DNA of 64,000 nucleotides from Mangifera indica (GCF_011075055.1 NC_058152.1:10903228-10967227); one strand, 5' to 3'; shown: positions 1-12,511, counted from the stretch's first letter. Made by a program: numbers and translations. Notes: a model not told the origin generated them from the letters alone.

Positions 1-250
1 TAAACAGTAGTATGGCCATGAATGAATGTAAAATCAGCAAATAGTTTTTTAGCAGTGAAAGATTCAGAAGAGATGCAATGCATCACTAAACTAACAGTTT
101 GATTGCTAGAGTTAAATCCCATTCAATTTAATATGTGTTGAACAAAGTATTATTATCTAACAATTCATAAATATATTAATCAAGCATCGACTTATGAAGT
201 GCAAGTGAGTGACTGACTAATGTTGCTACGGATAATCTCTAGGGGAGCCT

Positions 251-690
251 TTGTTCGGGTATTTAATAATTACTCTGATAATTTATTTTTTAATATTACT
301 TTGTTTCGTTTGTTAAGTAACAAAAAATTGTAATAATATTCTATTACCAATGGTGATGTGATTTATAAAATAAAGGGTAATTTGATTACTAATGTAATCT
401 TGATTTTATTATAATTTTATTTTTATTTATTAATTTTTATGACAAAATACATTTATTTTCAATTAATATAATAAGTAATATAAAAAATATTTTAAAATAA
501 TTATACCTAAAGAGATTTAAGTAAAATAATATCATAATATTATTTTGTTATATCTAACAAAAACACAATAATTATTTATACTTACTAATTTTTATCAAAC
601 ATAGTAATAATTTATATACAGTAATTTTTTAGTTAATTTATCTTTATGATAATATTTCATATTTAGTAATAAAACATTATTTGAACCAAA
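251..690. mobile_element. AT-rich MITE, family A (copy 1)
   Basis: About 430 bp of AT-rich sequence ends in a motif resembling TTTGAACCAAACACATCTT. Its body is recognisably the same as the segments at 5255-5685 and 37480-37935 and, truncated, at 15060-15362. The shared landmarks are the blocks around 'CAATAATTATTTATACTT' and 'ATCAAATATAATAATAATTT'. Ends of the GTTTGG/CCAAAC type are common in non-autonomous DNA transposons of plants. No coding capacity is seen. The superfamily is not certain. Confidence 0.6.
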
Positions 691-724
691 CACATCTTAT
701 TACTGTTCCAACAATTGATTTAGC

Positions 725-1025
725 ACATATGGCCTTCCGGAGTAGTCACTAGAATTGGAAAAATAAATCCTTGGGGGGAAAATATAACTTTTAAAACTTT
801 AAGGTGGGGAAAAATTGTTAGTTTTTTAAATTAAGGGAATAAAATGTGATATAATTATATTTATTTTAATATTATAGTAAAATAACAATTTTACCTTTAT
901 AACTAACAGAAAAATTTAAACGAAGTTGGATGATAGGTGAGTCTTTAGGTTTTTGAAACCCTTTGGGTGAGAGTTTGAAAATAGACTAAACCTTAGGTGG
1001 GAATAAGTCATTTGGTCAAAAATAA
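725..1025. mobile_element. Fragment of foldback element family B
   Basis: This segment resembles one arm of the foldback element at 33547-34289. It shares the run of 'GGTGGGAATAAGTCATTTGG'-type sequence, a stretch matching the right arm with a TTGAAA core, and the central AT-rich 'AAAATGTGATA' block. Only one arm is visible, so it is probably a solo end or a truncated copy. No coding potential was seen. Confidence 0.5.
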
Positions 1026-1668
1026 TTAATCATATCATCTAATCACAAAATGTCATCTTATATTGTATGCAAAAGTTTGTATAATTTGTTTGTATAAATA
1101 GTTTTATTGCTAATAGCAATCTCGTTCTATTGAATCATGACTCTTTTAACTATATAATTTACACAATATATTAATTGTGTAAATGTATTTTTGATTCATT
1201 AGTCCAAAGACCTATACAATGCCACCTTATATATACCCTTTTCATCGAAGAACATAATTGTAGGGAGAATGAAAAGGTAGATACTAACTTTTCGAGGTTT
1301 AAAAGTTGACTCCCCTTTATTCAAGTCTAGGGTTGCAAACTCTTATCTTTTGTCCATTTGCAGTCGCCCTAACCTTTTGAAAAATTTCAATTTCACCCCC
1401 TTTTCAGCTTCAGTTTCCAAATTGCCTCTAACATCATTCTCCCTCTGTCTTTAACATCTGTCTTTGTCGAGACAAAGCCGTCAACAACCCATCCTTTATC
1501 TCTAGTGATTTCTCTCCCATCTGGCACACTTTCGACATGATGTTTCCCCTTCCAATTGTTATCGTGTGTCTCTTTCTCTTTTGGGTTTTATCATGCTCTC
1601 ATTCGTGATTGAGTACCTCTGGTCTGTTCTCATCGCCAGATTTGTGTTGATGTGAATTCGATCGAAAT
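1026..1668. other. Intergenic stretch without recognised feature
   Basis: I see no gene or intact transposon here. Around 1370-1660 the DNA becomes less AT-rich, with C/T-rich runs. No reading frame of interest is present and I cannot assign the sequence to a family. Confidence 0.5.
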
Positions 1669-2437
1669 TGAGTGAGATAAAATTTATGTATTTTATATAT
1701 TGATATATGATTGAATATATACATGAGTCATATGAATGTACACGAAAGTAAATCAAAGACAATTGGAAAGTTAATCATATACAATTACAAAACTAATAAT
1801 AAGAAAATATTATGAAATATTCTAAATATATTTTAACATACGCCTCAAAATCAAGTGGGCAAAGACTTTGCTAACTTGAGTTTATGATATAAGTCATGAA
1901 AATGCCCTAGATGATGACCTTTGGTAAAGACATTTGTTACTTGATCAACCAAAACTACTGAGACAAGATGAAGGGCGTCATTGACCAATTGGTGGCGAAC
2001 AGAGTGACAATCAATCTCAATGTATTTAATGCACTTATGAAAAACATCATTGTAGACAATTTGAATGACACTTTAATTATCATAGCATATGCTTGTAGCT
2101 TTGGATTAAAAAACTCTCATATCTTGTAATAGCTATCAAAGCCAAAGAAGTTTGAAAGTAGTGTCTGCAAGTGTTCTATGCTCTATTTCTGTACTTAAAT
2201 GAGAAACGACTATTTTCTTCTTACTACACTAAGAAATGAGAAAATCTCCTAGAAACAAGCAATAACACATGGTGGAACGTCTATATGATAGATCTCTTGC
2301 CCAATCAGTATCAGAATATGCACATAATATAAGTGAGGACTCGATAGAAAGGTAAAGACCATGAAACAAGGTATTTTTGATATATTAAAGATATGAAGCA
2401 TTGCCACAAAGTGAGTAATACAAGGAGCAGTCGTGAA

Positions 2438-3042
2438 TTAACTAATAATATGAATAACATATGTTATATCTGGTCGAGTAAAAGTTAAGTAGATAAGACT
2501 TCCAACCAGCTGTTTATAAAGAGTTGCATCATCAAGAGTGACCCCCTCTGTTGGAGAAAACTTGACATTGGCTTTAAGTGGAGTGTTGATAGTTTTATTA
2601 TCTAACAAATTAGCACAAGATAAAAAATCAATAACATACTTCGCTTGAGACAAGTAATAACCAATACCATTAAAAGAAACTTCTAGCCTAAAGAAATAAC
2701 TCCAATAACAAAGATCCTTCATTTCAAACTGTAAGTTGAGAAACTATTTTAACTCTTTAATAACCTGTATATCATCACTAGTAATAATCATATCATCGAC
2801 ATATAACAATAACAAAGTACATTCCTTTCAAATTTGTGGATTTAAAAAACATTATTATAAGAGCTAAGAGAGAATCCCAATTGGCGGATGGTAGAACTTA
2901 ATTTGGCAAACCATATGCTTGGAGCTTGCTTCAGTCCATATAAGACTTTGCAAAGATGGCAAACCTTGCTAGATGGATGCTTATATCTAGGTGGAGGTTT
3001 CATATAGACTTCCTCAAAAAAGATCTCCATTAAAAAAGGCAT
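2438..3042 (-). pseudogene. Copia reverse transcriptase remnant
   Basis: The minus-strand translation shows reverse transcriptase of the copia type. At 2842-3042 there is VYMKPPPRY followed by VCHLCKVLYGLKQAPSIWF, which aligns with the conserved VCxLxKALYGLKQAPRAW block. At 2438-2722 there is YKQLVGSLIYLTFTRPDITY, matching the YRxLVGxLxYLTxTRPDI block that precedes RNase H. The two parts are in different frames, and the YVDD active-site segment lies in the broken stretch between them. It is part of the minus-strand copia element that starts at about 11.5 kb and cannot encode a working enzyme. Confidence 0.85.
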
Positions 3043-3497
3043 TCATTGCATTCATTTAAAAAAGTTGTCATTTTCTAATAGTTGCAACAACTTTGAGATT
3101 GCGAATAGAGTGATATGAGCCACTGGAGCGAATGTTTTCTCATAATCAAAACCATATTCTTGAGAAAAACCCTTTGTCACTAATCAAGCTTTATAGTGTT
3201 TTACTAAGCCATCAACATAGGTTTTAATTTTGTAAACCTATTTATATCCTACCAGAGATTTACTAGGTAATAAGTCAACAAAATCCTAAGTATGAGTCTT
3301 TGTTAAGACATTTAATTATTCTTGCATTGCTTATTGCCAAATAGGGTTTACACTAGCTTTTGTATAAGAGGAAGGTTCATGCAAAGAAACAATACTAAAG
3401 TAACAGTGATAATCATGTAGATAAGAGGGTGTTTGACATACTTTAGTGGGTTTATCAATATTATGAGATGAGGAAGAACTTGGTGGAGGCTCACAAT

Positions 3498-3872
3498 CTA
3501 TAGACAAGCTAGATGCTTTGAGATTGGTGGTAGTGTGATCATCTGTATGTCTTGCATCAAAAGGGTTAGGGAAGGTAGAATAGTTTCATTTTTATCGTTA
3601 AAAGAGGATGCATCAGGAAATAACTCAATAGATGGATTGGTGAAAAAAGGTGAGTTGGTCTCAAATAAATTAAACTTTGATAGAGTAGAGAATATTTTAT
3701 GTTTCCAAAAAGTAAAATGTTGAGATATACAAAGACATTTAGAAATAAAACCCCAACAACGATAACTTTTATGTTCAATGTCATAACCCAGAAAACAACA
3801 TAACCTAGAGTAGAGCTTGCGTTTTACATGATCATTCATATGATTGTAGAAAAACAAAACAACCAGATCCAA
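3498..3872 (-). pseudogene. Copia integrase C-terminal remnant
   Basis: The minus-strand frame contains RLCCFLGYDIEHKSYRCW followed by a segment ending in HFTFWKHKIFSTL. This matches the copia region after the integrase core (FLGY...KGYRCWDP...SRHVTFxE). It follows the break made by the CACTA element at 3945. Its own ORF is open for 124 codons, but the flanking frames are interrupted. Confidence 0.8.
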
Positions 3873-3959
3873 AAGACTAAGAATATTGTAATCAAGAGTT
3901 TTATCATATAACTATTCATAAGGACTTTGGTTATTAGTGAGCGACACTATAACAAATAT

Positions 3960-5160
3960 TCAATTTAGAGATGATTTTAATTTTGTCCTAGAATGCTACT
4001 TTTAGGGATGAAAATTTAATTTCATCCCAAAACATTCTTGTAGGGACAAAATTTTAACTTTGTTTTAGAACGATTATTTTGGGAGACAAAATTTTAATTT
4101 CGTTCCCTTGAACTTAGGATTTATTTTTAGAGATAATTCCCAAAATGAAAATTTTTGGGACGAAATTTTAATTTCGTTTTAGAATGTTATTTTTAAATAT
4201 AAAATTTTAATTTCGTCCTAAAATAAATATTTTAGATGACAAAATTTTAATTTCATCCCCTAAAACTTAGGATTTATTTTTAGGGATGAAATTTGACTTT
4301 TGTCCCAGAATATTACTTTTTGGGATGAAATTTGAATTTCATTCCCTTAATTTTAGGATTCATTTTTAGTGACAATTTCAATTTCATCTCAAAATGATAA
4401 TTTTATAGACGAAATTTTAATTTCGTCCTAGAATATTACTTTTAAGGAAGAAATTTTAATTTCATTCTAGAATCATAATTTTAGTAAACAAAGTTATAAT
4501 TTTGTTCCTTAAAACTTAACATTCTTTTTTAAGGACAAAATTTGACTTTCGTCCCATAATGTTACTTAAAATTTCGTACCCTCAAACTTAATATTCATTT
4601 TTTGAGGTAATTTTAGTTTCATTTTAGAATGATGATTTTAAAGACAAAATTTTAGTTTCATCTTCTAAAACTTAGGATTCATTTTTAGGGCTCTAAAATG
4701 ATAATTTTAGGGATAAAATTATAATTTCATCCCAAAATGTTACTTTATGGAAGAAATTTTAATTTTGTGCCAAAATAATTATTTTAGAGGACAAATTTCA
4801 ATTTCTGCCCTAAGACTTAAGATTTGTTTTTAGAGACAAAGTTTGACTTTCGTCTTAGAATCATACTTTTAGGGATGAAACCTAAAACTTATGATTCATT
4901 TTTAGAGTCTCATAATAATAATCTTAGGGAGTAGAACGTTACTTTGGAAGAAATTTTAATTTTTTCCTAAAATAGTTGCTTTTAAAGATATTTTTAATTT
5001 TATCCCAGATGATATAATCACAAAATGATAATTTTAAGGAAAATTTTATTTTCATTTAAAATGATAATTTTGGAGGATCAAATTTTAATTTTGTCCAAAA
5101 AAATTTAAGATATATTTAAGAAACATTTTTAATTTTGTTTTAAAATAATAATGAATTCTT
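3960..5160. repeat. Subterminal repeat array of the CACTA element
   Basis: A motif of the form GGGACGAAATTTTAATTTCG recurs roughly every 50-100 bp in both polarities, with much substitution. It is a short palindrome-like unit around AAATTTTAATTT. CACTA elements carry such arrays as transposase-binding sites. Related units occur at 8850-9110 near the right end. No ORF is present. Confidence 0.75.
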
Positions 5161-5254
5161 TTTAAAGATAAAGCCAGTCATTATTTAGTAGACATTAATT
5201 ATTTTTCTGAATTATGGAACTTGTAAAATAAAATAACTCTTAGGAAACACTAAG

Positions 5255-5685
5255 GGGCTGTTTGGGTCTAAGGATTTAAAGATTATCTTGATAATCTATC
5301 TTTTATTACTTACATTACCTTATTTGGTTTGTTAATAACAAAAAATTACGATAATTTTCTATTACTAAAGTTGATGTGGTAGGTAATATAGATAGTAATC
5401 TGATTATCACTTTCACCTTAGATATTAAAAAATTATTAAGGTAATTTTGATTTTATTTATTAATTTTTTGAGACAAAAATAATTTTATTTTTAATTAATA
5501 TAAAAAATATTTAAAAATAATTATATTCAAGATATTTAAGTAAAATAATTTATTAGTATTCTTTTATTATGTTTAACTAAACACAATAATTATTTATACT
5601 TATCAAATTTTATCAAATATAATAATATTTGTACACAATAATCTTAACTAATCTATCTTTAAGATAATCTCTCTCATCTTTCATT
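5255..5685. mobile_element. AT-rich MITE, family A (copy 2, inside CACTA)
   Basis: The segment starts GGGGCTGTTTGGGTCTAAGG and shares its body with the MITE at 251-690 and with the copy at 37480-37935. It sits within the CACTA element, just after the subterminal array, so it is either a later insertion or cargo. No target duplication could be fixed by eye. Confidence 0.55.
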
Positions 5686-6655
5686 GGAATGCTTTGCATC
5701 TTCTACTCATTCTTTTCTCTACAGCTTGCTTTGCTTAGGTTCTGCTCTCTCTTCATTTGCTCTCCCTGTCTGCACTCCTTCAGTGTAAGTGTCGCGTCTT
5801 CGATATTTTGTTTCAACATTTTATGTTTTGTTTTATATATATCTGTCCATTAATAGTTGAAGTTCTTGATTATGGATCTTCCAAAATGTTGTTTGAGTTA
5901 CTCAATTTAAAGAAGATTATTAATTGTTGATGAAAGTAAGCTTTAATTGTGAATTATTATGATCGTGCGTGAGTGCGTAGACATGCAAGAAAAGATTTCT
6001 CTCCAATCTGCTATACATAATTAATTCCTCCTATTGTTTGTTGGACCTGTTGGTACTGTTTGGATGAAAGCGTATTTTTTTTTTTTTCAAGTTATAGTAA
6101 CTGCGAAAGTAGAAATTAAATTAGATTTTAATTAGGTTAATTGAAAATACGATTAATCTGCATTCTGAGAGGTGAAGGAAGCATACTAACTGTTTGGATT
6201 TTGTGGTGTGATCCTGGTAGCTTGTAAGGGGAAAAGACTTAACTGTTTGCTTAGTTTTGAACTTTGATTCTACAATGTGATACAAAACATGAATAAAACA
6301 TTTAATGAGCAATTGATAATTTATATAGCAACAAAACCGTGATTATATATGTATAACCTTACACTTTCCAGTTTTGGACTGCTTTTTGCTTCAGTGTTTA
6401 GAATTGTTCATGGAATGATAGCAAAATAGAAGAAAATTTTCTTAGATGAGCACCATATACATATACAAGATGAATTAGTGTAAAAAGGGAAAGAAGTAAG
6501 AGAAAATCAAACTGAGCAGAGTAGCAATCTCATTTTTTATTCATTTCTTTGTCTCTATGTCCTCTTTCCTCATCCCTCTAGTTTTTTTCTTCATTTGTTG
6601 TTTGCTAACTTAGCACGGTGTGGTTTTATCTTTGTCACTTAATAGGTATTAATCA

Positions 6656-7098
6656 TGGATAAAAGTTAGTTAAAAGGAAAAAGAATGGTCTAGAAGATAC
6701 GTGGAAAGGAGTAAGATCTTTTATGAAATTTGTGGAAAATAATTTAGGTAGGGAATGTGATATTAGATGTCCATGCATAGATTGCTTGAATTTGTACATC
6801 CAAAGACAAAATGTTGTTTACGATCATCTACTTATTTGAGGGATAGATACCAATTACATTAGATAGATTTATCATGGCGAGCGCTTTAATTTTGATATAG
6901 GATATAGTTTTCATTCTAATAGTTGTGATATTGAAGAGGATTACCATGAAACATCTAATGATGATTAAGAGGATGATAGGATCCATGAAATGTTAAATGA
7001 CTTTGAAATGTTAAGAGATAATTGTATTGGAAGTGGTTCTTGTGGCAATGTTCACAGTGAGGCATCAGGGCATTCATCTAAAAGTTTTGATAACTAAG
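6656..7098 (+). pseudogene. Degenerate CACTA transposase-associated N-terminal domain
   Basis: The translation starts MDKS followed by a stop where Trp is usual. After one frameshift it reads GVRSFMKFVENNL, then IRCPCIDCLN, then VVYDHLL, and after two more stops IYHGER. This order (FxxFV, CPCxxCxN, VxxHLxxxG, WxxHGE) is that of the domain preceding the TNP2-type transposase of plant CACTA elements. The frame then continues into an acidic stretch up to about 7098 with a further stop. At least four stops and a shift make it non-functional. No TNP2 catalytic core was recognised downstream. Confidence 0.75.
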
Positions 7099-8440
7099 AC
7101 AGAAGTCTGCTTTTGAGACGAAGCAGTGAAGATCTGTCCTCGTCCATGAATTTTAATTCTTTAGTTTGGCTATGCCAAAACGTAGAGACACATGCTGTTG
7201 TACAAAATAAAATTTTAACATTATCTGTGTTTGATTTTAAAAAATAGTTAGTGAATGAGTTTATTATTGTCATCACTTGTAGATGTTAGGATGTTGTGTT
7301 TGGAAACATAATGTTTCTTTGTGCTTTTCTTCTTGCATCAAGATTTTGCCTAAACATGTCAGCTGGAGTTTCCAGGTAAAAATTTGGATAATTTTTTATC
7401 TGTATCTTTGCATTTGGATACTTCTCAGGTCAGCAATAGGAACCTGTTCCTGCATCATTGGTAGCATTCTTGATGTGTATAGTCATTAGTATCATTATAA
7501 CTTAGCAATTGTTTTCCAATAATTCACTGGTTCAAAGACCTTCTTGCAATCCTTATTTCCAGTTGCTCCAAGATTTTTCTTGTTGCAATGATGGTATGTT
7601 TTCTAAATAGAATTAAGGTATGAATAATAGCTCATTTGTAGTCAGTATATTTAATGGCTCCTCTGTTCATGTCTTCTGCAGTCTTTTTACTTTCTAATAT
7701 CCAAGTTAGAGTCTGCTTTTTGCAAATATGGAAATTCCCATCTTCTGTGATATTCATCATTGATTTGCTCGTTTTATCTTCCAATATAATCTCTTTAAAA
7801 GGTTTGAAACATAGTCCTTTTTCAGTTCATAGAAGTTGTCACTAATAGCTTATGCATGTATGTCCCTTTGCTACATCATGTCCCTTTGTTGTAAATTTCA
7901 GAGTATCCCTAATATAACTTGTATGTACTGGTGGGGGTTGGGGATGCATGAAATTTCTAAAGATAATGTTAAGGGTCGAGATTTGGCATTTTTTTCGTAA
8001 AATGGTATTTGCATTATTATGTGAACTCTTTTGAAACTAGAAAATTAATCATGGGGAATTGCAGTGCTTCACCAAGTAGGCAGCCATCCGGTAACATTTG
8101 TAATAGCAAATAAATTAAGTTTGATGGGGTAGAAGATGATACTTGTCTGAGGAGGGTATGGAAAGAATAAGTGAACAAATAAGCTGCATATTTAGTTAAG
8201 ATTATCCTACATAGCTTATGAGTTTGAGATGTTGATTTTTGTAATTTGGTTTGGAGTGGGGCTTTCCCTTCACTTAAATGTATACGTGTGCCGACTAAGT
8301 GGAAGGACATGAAGCTCGAGGATTTAAAGTTTGCAGTGGATAATGTAAGTGTACTCATTCTTCATTATTTTTTAATAGGAAACTATAATTTTATTTTCAT
8401 TATTATTTTCTTTTATTTGATCATTATTTATGATTGAAAT
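7099..8440. other. Internal CACTA sequence, unassigned
   Basis: The region lies between the transposase-associated domain and the right subterminal repeats. It is less AT-rich in places and holds short exon-like stretches, for example on the plus strand at 8246-8360, where IRVPTKWKDMKLEDLKFAV resembles the WKxxPxExK segment of Ptta/En-Spm transposase proteins. No continuous coding sequence could be assembled. It may be the remnant of the second CACTA gene or captured host DNA. Confidence 0.35.
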
Positions 8441-9118
8441 TCTTGTCTTAAATTTATCACATAAACAAGAGCAAATATTTGTATACCTAATTTACCACAT
8501 AATCAACGATATAAAAGATTATCTCTAATTTATCATTTAATCAAGGAAAAAAAAAAAGTTCTCAATTTATTACATAATCAACAGACAAAAAATTGTCTCC
8601 AATTTAAAGGTGACAAAATAAACAGGTTATCTGTATTAAAATGGGTACAAATTTTAGATATTTAGATTCACACCTGTGGGTAATGAATTTTTGTAGGGGG
8701 CAGGTATGCTTGTAGGTCACTCGTTATTTTTTTTTTATTCATCTTCTTGTTTCTCTTCAATATCAAACTTATAACACACTTAACAAAAATATCAAATATT
8801 TTCCGTTCTTTTGATATGAAATGAATTCCAATTCACCTAATTATGTTCTTTTTGGGACAAAATAGTGTTATTTGGGATGAAATTTAATTTGTTTATGGAT
8901 AAAAAATTTCATCCCAAAATGTGTATCCTAATATAATGAAACACGATTTTGTTCTCAATAACTAATTATTAAGGACGATTTCTTTTTCATGGATATTACT
9001 TTTTGATAATGCATCTTTTTTGACAATTTGATATTTTGTTATGAATGATTTTTAGGGACAAATTTTTTGCTTTCTAGGACACAAATTTTCATCACTTTGT
9101 ATGAAATTTGTTATAGTG

Positions 9119-9890
9119 TGAAGTGGGAAGATGGTAAATTTTTAGACAATAGTGAGAGTTGCTTGTCCCCAAAACCGATTAGGACATGACGTAGAGATTA
9201 AGAGAGTACGAATAATATAAAAAATGTGTCTGTGTTTGCGTTTTACATGACCATTTTGCTACGAAGTACTAGGATAAGACCTATGAATAATAGTGTCATA
9301 GCGGGAAAGTAGAGTAAAAAGTTTGACATCTTTATATTCCATTGCATTATCTATTCGAAGAGTTTTAACGACACAAAAAATTGAGTTTTGATAAGAGCAA
9401 CAAAATTTGCATAGATTTCAGGTAGTTGAAAAGGATTTTTTATAAAATATATCCAAGTAAATTAAAACAAATCATCAACAAAAATCATAGAGTAGCTAGC
9501 ACTCTTTACAGTAGTTATGGGAGAAGGTCCTCAAATATCAAAATGCGTAAGGGTAAAAATAGTAGAAGAAGTAGAATTGTTATTAATGAAGGGTAAAACA
9601 TGATGCTTACCAAGTTCATAAGAAGCATAATCAAAATAATTATTTTTAACGTTTCCTAAAATGTTATTAGAACATAAAAATTTTAATTGAGAAAGAGAAA
9701 CATGAGCAAGACAAAAATGCCATAAGAAGTAAGACACAATAACAACATATTTTGACACATTGGCTATAATTTGATAGGGTAATTGAAAAGATGTTAGTTC
9801 AAGCAGGTGACCAACTTTACACCCAGTCCTAAAGATCTGTCCTGTTTGCAAATTTTGCATAGAACAACCATGACAAGAAAAGTGTATGTC
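9119..9890 (-). pseudogene. Copia integrase and pre-integrase remnant
   Basis: The minus-strand sequence right of the CACTA element continues the interrupted copia polyprotein. It holds an integrase segment and then, at 9531-9860, a frame with FLWHFCLAHVSLSQLKFLCSNN. That corresponds to the LWHxRLGHxSxxxLxxL pre-integrase block, with Arg/Gly changed to Cys/Ala. Stops and shifts interrupt all frames. It belongs to the same element as the reverse transcriptase at 2.4-3.0 kb. Confidence 0.7.
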
Positions 9891-10021
9891 AAGGCCTAGA
9901 TCATATAGTTGTCCAACAAAAATAAGATTTAGTTAGAATTTAGGGATAAGAAATGCATTAGTTAATGGTAAATTAGAAGTGAGATATCACCAATATGATT
10001 AACAGATAAACTAGAGTTATT

Positions 10022-10163
10022 AACAATACGAATAACAAGAGAATTAGACACAAAATTTGCTAATTTTAAAAGGCGAGAATTAGCAATCATATAACAGTAC
10101 GAATAACAAGAGAATTAGACACAAAATTTGCTAATTTTAAAAGGAGAGAATTAGCAATCACAT
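10022..10163. repeat. 71-bp tandem duplication in copia gag-pol
   Basis: Two adjacent 71-bp copies (10022-10092 and 10093-10163) differ at only a few positions, for example GGCGAG versus GGAGAG and AACAAT versus AACAGT. The unit is not a multiple of three, so it breaks the old coding frame. The duplication arose after the element had inserted or as it decayed. Confidence 0.85.
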
Positions 10164-10199
10164 GGTTACAACACACAAAGTCAAAATACCAAGAGAAAG

Positions 10200-11000
10200 A
10201 TGTACTTGGAGTGACAAATAAGATAGAGGAAGTGAAGGTATCCTTGATAGATTGAGCTAAGGCTTGTTTTAGAGTGTCGAGGTTTACCTAACTAAAAAGC
10301 TTGTTTATGGCGAAAAAATGGTTAGAAGATGAACCCTCAATGGTAGCAACAGTGGTGTTGGAAGTAGAAACCTTACTAGACTTAGACTTGGTTTGATTAT
10401 TCTGTCCAATGCCTTACTTAGACATTGGACATTTAGAGATAATGTGTCTTGGTTTGTGACAGTACCAACATGTCATTTTACGGTATGATAAAGAAGCAAG
10501 AGTAGCCAATGTAGTTTTAGTGGACATAATAGATTGATGAGACTTTAGAATGGCAAGTCAAGTCTCTTCAGCACATAACTTTGTAACTATTGTGTCAAGG
10601 TTGAGAAAGGTATCCGTATGAAACAGAGAGGACTGAAATGATTCAAACTCATCATTTAGTATCATGGTAATTTGATAAACTCAAAGCATTCATATCTTAT
10701 CTTTTAATTGGTTGGGGTATATTGCCAGTAACATAGTGTCATAATTTTTGCTTCTTGAGAAAACAAACATCTCTTGAACCCAAATAACATAGTTCATACC
10801 ATTAAGAATGGTACTAATAAGGGGGGAGATATTTTATTTCTCCATTAAGCCAAAGAAAAAAAAATGTAAGCACACTTTATATAAACCAACAAACTTAACA
10901 CACCAATTCACCCAGCCTAGTTAAATAATAACCCATGATATAAACTCCAACCAAGGATCAGTTTAACCAAACAACCAAACAACACCCAAAGATCAAACTC
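10200..11000 (-). pseudogene. Copia gag remnant with zinc knuckle
   Basis: At about 10425-10475 the minus strand reads TCWYCHKPRHIISKCPMS, a CX2CX4HX4C nucleic-acid-binding knuckle of retroelement gag. Upstream of it on the minus strand is degenerate gag sequence. The position close to the right-hand LTR fits the 5' part of a minus-strand copia element. Numerous stops are present. Confidence 0.75.
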
Positions 11001-11587
11001 ACAGGTTATCAAAAACTGGAAAACTTGTTTTAAAGTTGAGTTGTCAGAGATCCTAGGTTAGGAAATGAAATCGCCGGAGAGATAGATCAACAAATATTTG
11101 AGAGGTCTCATCTGTGGTAGGAAAAAACCTTAAAACTGGAGATTTGTTAGGTATATTTTGTCTCCGAAAAGGAGTGCTTCATGGTGAAAAAGAGTGTTGC
11201 ACCGTCAAAAGGTGAGAAGTAGTCACTAATGCACCTTTGGATGTCTAGAATGAAGGGAACACCCTAAACAACCAAACAACTCGAGAAAACACCAATAATG
11301 TTGGAAAAAGGGAGAACGGTTGTTGGAAACTAAGGGAAGCAGTGAGAACGGCGCCATAAATGAGATACCCAAAGAAAAGAAACCCATAACCTTCTTCAAA
11401 AACTGAGCTAGCATTACCGAGAATTAAATAACATAAAATTTGTGTATTTTGTATATTGATATATGATTGAATGAGTCATAGTACACGAAAGTAAATCATA
11501 TACAGTTGGAAAACTAATAAAAGGAAAATTTTATAAAATATTTAGAATATATTTAGAGCATATTCATTATATATTTAAAAAAAAACA

Positions 11588-11975
11588 AAATGTGAACATA
11601 AAAATTCATAATTTGCTGAACACTTACAAACTCAGAATAAAATTTATTAGGCATAAATGAGACAATGACCATATAATCATTTTTATGTGGTCCTTCACTA
11701 AAATGTCAATGTCGTAATTAAAATTCATTTTAGGGCACATGGAAAAGCATAGCATATTGACATTTAGATATTGATACAAAAAATCAACTATATAAATAAA
11801 ATATGAGCACATCAAAACAATATGTGAACACAAAAATTCATAATTTACAAAACATTTACAAGTTTAAAATAAAATTTATTAAAATATAAATAAAACAATT
11901 ATCTCGTAATCATTTTTAAGTGGTCTTTTACTAAAATGTCTATATCTTAATTAAAATTCATCTCTCTTAGGGCAA
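11588..11975. repeat. Pair of diverged direct repeats (about 145 bp)
   Basis: The segment at 11588-11735 is repeated at 11819-11975 in the same orientation with moderate divergence. Both start near 'GTGAACA' and 'AAAAATTCATAATTT' and end near 'TTAATTAAAATTCAT'. The units are about 230 bp apart and neither encodes anything recognisable. Confidence 0.65.
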
Positions 11976-12511
11976 AATCAAGTTCAATATACAATGGTTA
12001 ATCTAAAAATGGAAAACTAGAACATATCGAATTGTAGTACGTGATAAATGAAGAGAAGATGAGTTGGTCTTCAAGAATATGCTTATGTATATCATCTTAG
12101 AGAAAACTGATCTAACCTCTATTTAATGGTGCCGCGAGGCTTGATGTATCTCACACGTGTCATCATGCCTTGAGTGATGACATGAAATCAGATCTTTAGA
12201 GGCGTATTGAGACTATTCTAGATTCAAATTGAATTTGGCCTTCAATAACCAACTCATGAGGTTGGTGGCTCCATCTCTAGGGGTGTATTGAGGTTGACCC
12301 TCAAGTGGCTACATGATGTTTCAGAGAACCTCCATTATGACTTCGATCTTGTAGCGTAGACAATGATGATCATGCATGGGTATGAAGTTGAAATGGTTTA
12401 AATGAAGATCATTACTGAAATGTTATTTTTTTTAGTTAGATTTTTATTAATAATTTTTAATGAAATATGAATTAGGGTACTACTTTTTACGCCAGCTAGC
12501 GTATTTGAAAG
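11976..12511. other. Intergenic stretch without recognised feature
   Basis: This moderately AT-rich DNA has no meaningful ORF. A phrase resembling 'GGTGTATTGAGGTTGA' occurs in two slightly different forms (about 12205 and 12284), hinting at local duplication. I cannot assign it. Confidence 0.4.

Larger units (their letters stand above)
3945..9118 (+). mobile_element. CACTA (En/Spm-type) DNA transposon inserted in copia
   Basis: The element begins CACTATAACAAAT (3945) and ends ATTTGTTATAGTG (9118), a perfect 13-bp terminal inverted repeat of the CACTA class. The flanking triplets are CGA on the left and TGA on the right, as expected for a 3-bp target duplication with one later C-to-T change. 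A long array of short subterminal repeats follows the left end, and related repeats precede the right end. A degenerate transposase-associated domain lies at 6656-7098. The DNA on both sides belongs to one copia integrase, which confirms the insertion. With its transposase broken it would at most be mobilised in trans. Confidence 0.88.
1669..11566 (-). mobile_element. Ty1/copia LTR retrotransposon, minus strand, split by a CACTA insertion
   Basis: Related direct repeats lie at about 1669-1842 and 11424-11566 and are read as LTRs. They share the block 'ATTGATATATGATTGAAT' and the tail with 'GTACACGAAAGTAAATC'. Between them, on the minus strand, the order from right to left is gag with a zinc knuckle, integrase, reverse transcriptase and RNase H, which is copia order. 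A CACTA transposon (3945-9118) interrupts the integrase region, and pol homology resumes on both sides of it. The coding frames hold many stops and shifts, so the element is dead. I could not find a clean 5-bp target duplication, and the LTR limits are approximate. Confidence 0.8.

Noticed and set aside
3498..3872. 124-aa minus-strand ORF as an independent gene
   Set aside because: It is clearly copia polyprotein after the integrase core.
3960..5160. Possible CRISPR-like array because of regularly recurring short motifs
   Set aside because: The motifs are irregularly spaced and degenerate, occur in both orientations and lie inside CACTA ends in a plant nuclear genome.
8017..8358. 113-aa minus-strand ORF inside the CACTA element
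   Set aside because: It has no recognisable domain and unlikely composition; the plus strand is more transposase-like there.
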